From UBA6170 sp034429975 (GTDB lineage Bacteria > Chloroflexota > Anaerolineae > Anaerolineales > Anaerolineaceae): a DNA stretch of 64,000 nt. Where the stretch lies: the NCBI GenBank assembly GCA_034429975.1, contig DAOUFM010000146.1, forward strand, positions 62,001 through 126,000, in the 5' to 3' direction. Shown in pieces: positions 62,128 to 64,000 of this stretch. The notes beneath the pieces are model-generated. The model made no database searches, was not told where the DNA came from, and worked only from the letters and a program-made list of their open reading frames with translations. The stretch's first letter is position 1. The number at the start of each line of letters is the position of its first letter. The position numbers and the translations under genes were made by a program.

Positions 62128-62489
62128 AATTAATTGATTTTTTTATTGGGCGTGTTAAGTCATTTCTACCTGCCTTTCAGGGTATCCTTTACGCTGTAAA
62201 ACATGAAAAGAATATTTGGTTTCATGGATTAGCAACCCTGGCCGCACTTATTTTTATTTTTATTCTTAAATTAAACTATATTGAAATTCTTTTTTTTATT
62301 TCAGCTATCACATTTGTTTGGGTTTCCGAACTTTTCAATACTGCGATAGAACAACTGCTTAACTTTATCCACCCTGATAAAAATCACCATGTTAAAAATA
62401 TAAAAGACCTATCTGCTGCTGGCGTTTTTTTGGCTGCAGTTTATGCAATAATCGTTTTTTTTGTTATTTTATTTATAAAGATTTACTAA
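62124..62489 (+). CDS. dgkA: Diacylglycerol/undecaprenol kinase DgkA
   Basis: A 121-residue membrane protein with three helices. The conserved FHGLATLAAL, VWVSELFNTAIEQLLNFI and KNIKDLSAAGVFLAAVYAI segments match Gram-positive type DgkA, which phosphorylates undecaprenol or diacylglycerol using ATP. ATG overlaps the ybeY stop (ATGA). The pgpH-ybeY-dgkA order is widely conserved. Confidence 0.92.
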   Translation: MKLIDFFIGRVKSFLPAFQGILYAVKHEKNIWFHGLATLAALIFIFILKLNYIEILFFISAITFVWVSELFNTAIEQLLNFIHPDKNHHVKNIKDLSAAGVFLAAVYAIIVFFVILFIKIY

Positions 62490-62501
62490 AAAAATTATTA
62501 A

Positions 62502-63155
62502 TTACAAATATTCTCGCAGATTATGTTCAACAGCATATGCAGCAGCCTCAGCACGATTCGAGACTCCTAATTTGGAAAGAATGCTGCTAACATAATTTCG
62601 AACAGTCCCCTCACCCAGGAATAAGTTTTTAGCTATTTCTCTATTGGTTTTTCCTTCAGATACTAACAATAGTACATGTTTTTCTTGCTGGCTCAAATTA
62701 GCAAAAGCTGAGGCCTCTTCTTCTTTTACGGCTCTTCTCACCTCTTGAAAGACCCTTTGGGTTACTGCCGGGTCTAATGCAGCTTCTCCCCTGCCTACTT
62801 GTTCAATCGCCCGCACCAAGTCCTCTCCGCCAATTTGTTTTAAAACATAGCCGGATGCGCCAGCCCTAATTGCTGAAAAAAGCATTTCGTCTTCAGCGTA
62901 GGAAGTTAACATAATTACTTTAATGTCTGGATAATTTTTTGTGATCTCATCACAGGCTTCTATTCCGGAGGACCCTGGCAAACGGATATCCATTAGCACT
63001 ACATCAGGTAATAATTTAGATACTTTGTCCAAGGCTTCTTTAGCAGTTCCAGCTTCACCAATTACTTCAAACTGCGGATTTCTATCCAATAACGATTTAA
63101 GTCCTAACCGTACAACTTCATGATCATCTACTAGCAATATTCTTTGTTTAGACAT
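62502..63155 (-). CDS. NarL/DevR-type response regulator, orphan
   Basis: A 217-residue regulator. Acidic pair DD (10-11), phosphorylated Asp 56 in VLMDIRLPG, and Lys in YVLKQIG form the receiver site; the LuxR-type HTH is SQQEKHVLLLVSEGKTNREI with the recognition part GEGTVRNYVSSILSKLGV. AAGGAG lies 7 bases before the ATG. It follows the exonuclease gene by 11 bases on the same strand, and no kinase is adjacent. The DegS-like kinase at 6131 also lacks a partner. Confidence 0.9.
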   Translation of the reverse strand: MSKQRILLVDDHEVVRLGLKSLLDRNPQFEVIGEAGTAKEALDKVSKLLPDVVLMDIRLPGSSGIEACDEITKNYPDIKVIMLTSYAEDEMLFSAIRAGASGYVLKQIGGEDLVRAIEQVGRGEAALDPAVTQRVFQEVRRAVKEEEASAFANLSQQEKHVLLLVSEGKTNREIAKNLFLGEGTVRNYVSSILSKLGVSNRAEAAAYAVEHNLREYL

Positions 63156-63166
63156 ATTCAGGCTCC

Positions 63167-63931
63167 TTACTCACCAATAATTAATGTCACCGGACAATGA
63201 TCAGATCCTTCTACATCACCCAATATTACTACATCATTGACCTCATTCATTAATGAATCACTGACTAAATAATAATCCAAACGCCAGCCAATATTCCTTC
63301 TCCGTGCTCCAAACCGGTAAGTCCACCAGGTATATTCAATTTTGTCAGGATACAACTCCCGATAGGCATCCTTAAATCCGCTTCTCAAATATTTTGAGAT
63401 CATCTCACGCTCTTCAGGAAGAAAGCCGCTTGTTTTTTCATTTTCCTTCGGATTGGCTAAATCAATAGGGGTATGCGCAGTGTTAAAATCACCGGTGATA
63501 ATAATTTTTTCACCTTTTTTATGCAGTTCATTGCATTCATCCAGCAAAAAATCATAAAAATCCAATTTAAAATCTACTCGATCCTGCCCCCTTTGACCAT
63601 TTGGAAAATAAATATTATATAAAAAAAAATTATCATGCTTTGAACGTATTACACGCCCTTCTTCATCGAATTTTTCAACCCCTAATCCATAACGAATTTC
63701 TAATGGTTCTTTTTTGAAATAAGAAGCTACTCCACTATAACCCGGCCTCTTTGCTGAATTTATATGAACAATGTGGTCATCCAGTTTCAAGGCTTCTTCA
63801 GGAATTTGCTCTGGAAAGGCTTTTATTTCCTGTAAACACAAAATATCCTTGTCATATGTTTTTGCCCAATCAACAAAACCTTTATTGACTGCAGCTCTTA
63901 TCCCATTCACATTCCATGTTGTAATTTTCAT
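63167..63931 (-). CDS. xthA: Exodeoxyribonuclease III (ExoA/XthA family)
   Basis: A 254-residue AP endonuclease/3'-5' exonuclease. TTWNVNGIRAA, LCLQEIKAFPEQ, GYSGVASYFKKEP, ITGDFNTAHTPIDLANPK, WRLDYYLVS and GDVEGSDHCPV give the metal-binding Glu, the catalytic Asp-Asn pair and His of the EEP fold. It cuts at abasic sites in base excision repair. It starts an operon with the response regulator. Confidence 0.95.
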   Translation of the reverse strand: MKITTWNVNGIRAAVNKGFVDWAKTYDKDILCLQEIKAFPEQIPEEALKLDDHIVHINSAKRPGYSGVASYFKKEPLEIRYGLGVEKFDEEGRVIRSKHDNFFLYNIYFPNGQRGQDRVDFKLDFYDFLLDECNELHKKGEKIIITGDFNTAHTPIDLANPKENEKTSGFLPEEREMISKYLRSGFKDAYRELYPDKIEYTWWTYRFGARRRNIGWRLDYYLVSDSLMNEVNDVVILGDVEGSDHCPVTLIIGE

Positions 63932-63965
63932 TTATCTAATCTTTCTTCGTGGTATGGTAAACTAT

Positions 63966-63993
63966 ATTATATTTATTTTTCTGATTGTACCAA
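63966..63993 (-). promoter_or_regulatory. Promoter of the exonuclease III operon
   Basis: On the minus strand TTGGTA (63993-63988), a 16-base spacer and TATAAT (63971-63966) lie 35-60 bases before the start codon at 63931. Confidence 0.55.
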
Positions 63994-64000
63994 TTGGAGT

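Noticed and set aside
1..64000. CRISPR array, transposase or insertion sequence
   Set aside because: No regularly spaced repeats, terminal inverted repeats of IS size or transposase motifs were seen anywhere in the window.

Overview
The window is AT-rich, densely coded bacterial chromosome, with about 68 protein genes, one tRNA gene and almost no intergenic space. It shows no transposase, rRNA, prophage or CRISPR array. Several traits together suggest a member of the Chloroflexota, probably Anaerolineae: F420 biosynthesis genes, a G5/beta-propeller lipoprotein, a Gls24-NusB pair, a BchI-like AAA+ protein without other chelatase subunits, several GT-C membrane glycosyltransferases in a row, and many TTG/GTG starts. 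That assignment is inference; no rRNA is present to confirm it. || Layout. 1-6040 (+): five consecutive multi-membrane glycosyltransferases (GT87/GT39-like), for surface polymer or lipid-linked sugar assembly. 6131-8400 (+): a DegS-type histidine kinase, then a phosphofructokinase with diphosphate-type signature residues and a strong terminator. 8440-8934: a Nudix gene. 13694-8938 (-): an operon of G5/propeller lipoprotein, UDP-glucuronate decarboxylase, GtrA flippase-like protein, BchI-like ATPase and RsmD. 13770-15163 (+): scpB and an RluB-type pseudouridine synthase. 16891-15166 (-): plsX and a NERD-like membrane protein. 17047-17128: tRNA-Leu(GAG) behind a perfect-consensus promoter. 20322-17150 (-): phosphohexomutase, TatD and polyprenyl synthase. 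20490-22232 (+): a small membrane protein, TrmI and a CoA pyrophosphatase, ending in a terminator shared with rplY (-). 23218-25849 (+): a NarX-like kinase, NarL-like regulator and membrane protein. 25917-28831 (+): bipA and a PlsC-like acyltransferase. 29991-28792 (-): a YhiN flavoprotein. || 30135-33416: a HemW-like radical SAM protein, an unrecognised protein with a papain-like Cys-His-Asp pattern, and a Xer-type tyrosine recombinase. Nested inverted repeats overlap the recombinase's apparent leaderless promoter, and a dif-like 11-6-11 motif lies about 180 bp upstream. 33417-38756 (+): a LarA homologue, esterase, Gls24, NusB and a large lipoprotein with carbohydrate-binding-like modules and a C-terminal TIM-barrel-like part. 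38779-43639: a prepilin peptidase (-), then a MrfA-like helicase with an HNH nuclease motif, the MrfB-like exonuclease and a DUF2007 protein (+). || 56113-43636 (-) is the most distinctive region, a co-directional twelve-gene block. It has the markers of selenium-dependent molybdenum hydroxylases (SsnA, YqeB, YqeC fused to a MocA-like nucleotidyltransferase, XdhC) and a xanthine-dehydrogenase-type enzyme whose FAD and 2Fe-2S domains are fused in reversed order. The same block carries the F420 genes cofC, cofE and npdG, a luciferase-like F420 oxidoreductase, a small membrane protein and a class IV aminotransferase. The layout suggests a purine-like heterocycle hydroxylation pathway linked to F420; this is inference. 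|| 56229-62489 (+): an M20 dipeptidase, DUF1385 protein, ComEA, YqeY, PgpH-like HD phosphodiesterase, YbeY and DgkA. 63931-62502 (-): exonuclease III and an orphan NarL-type regulator.
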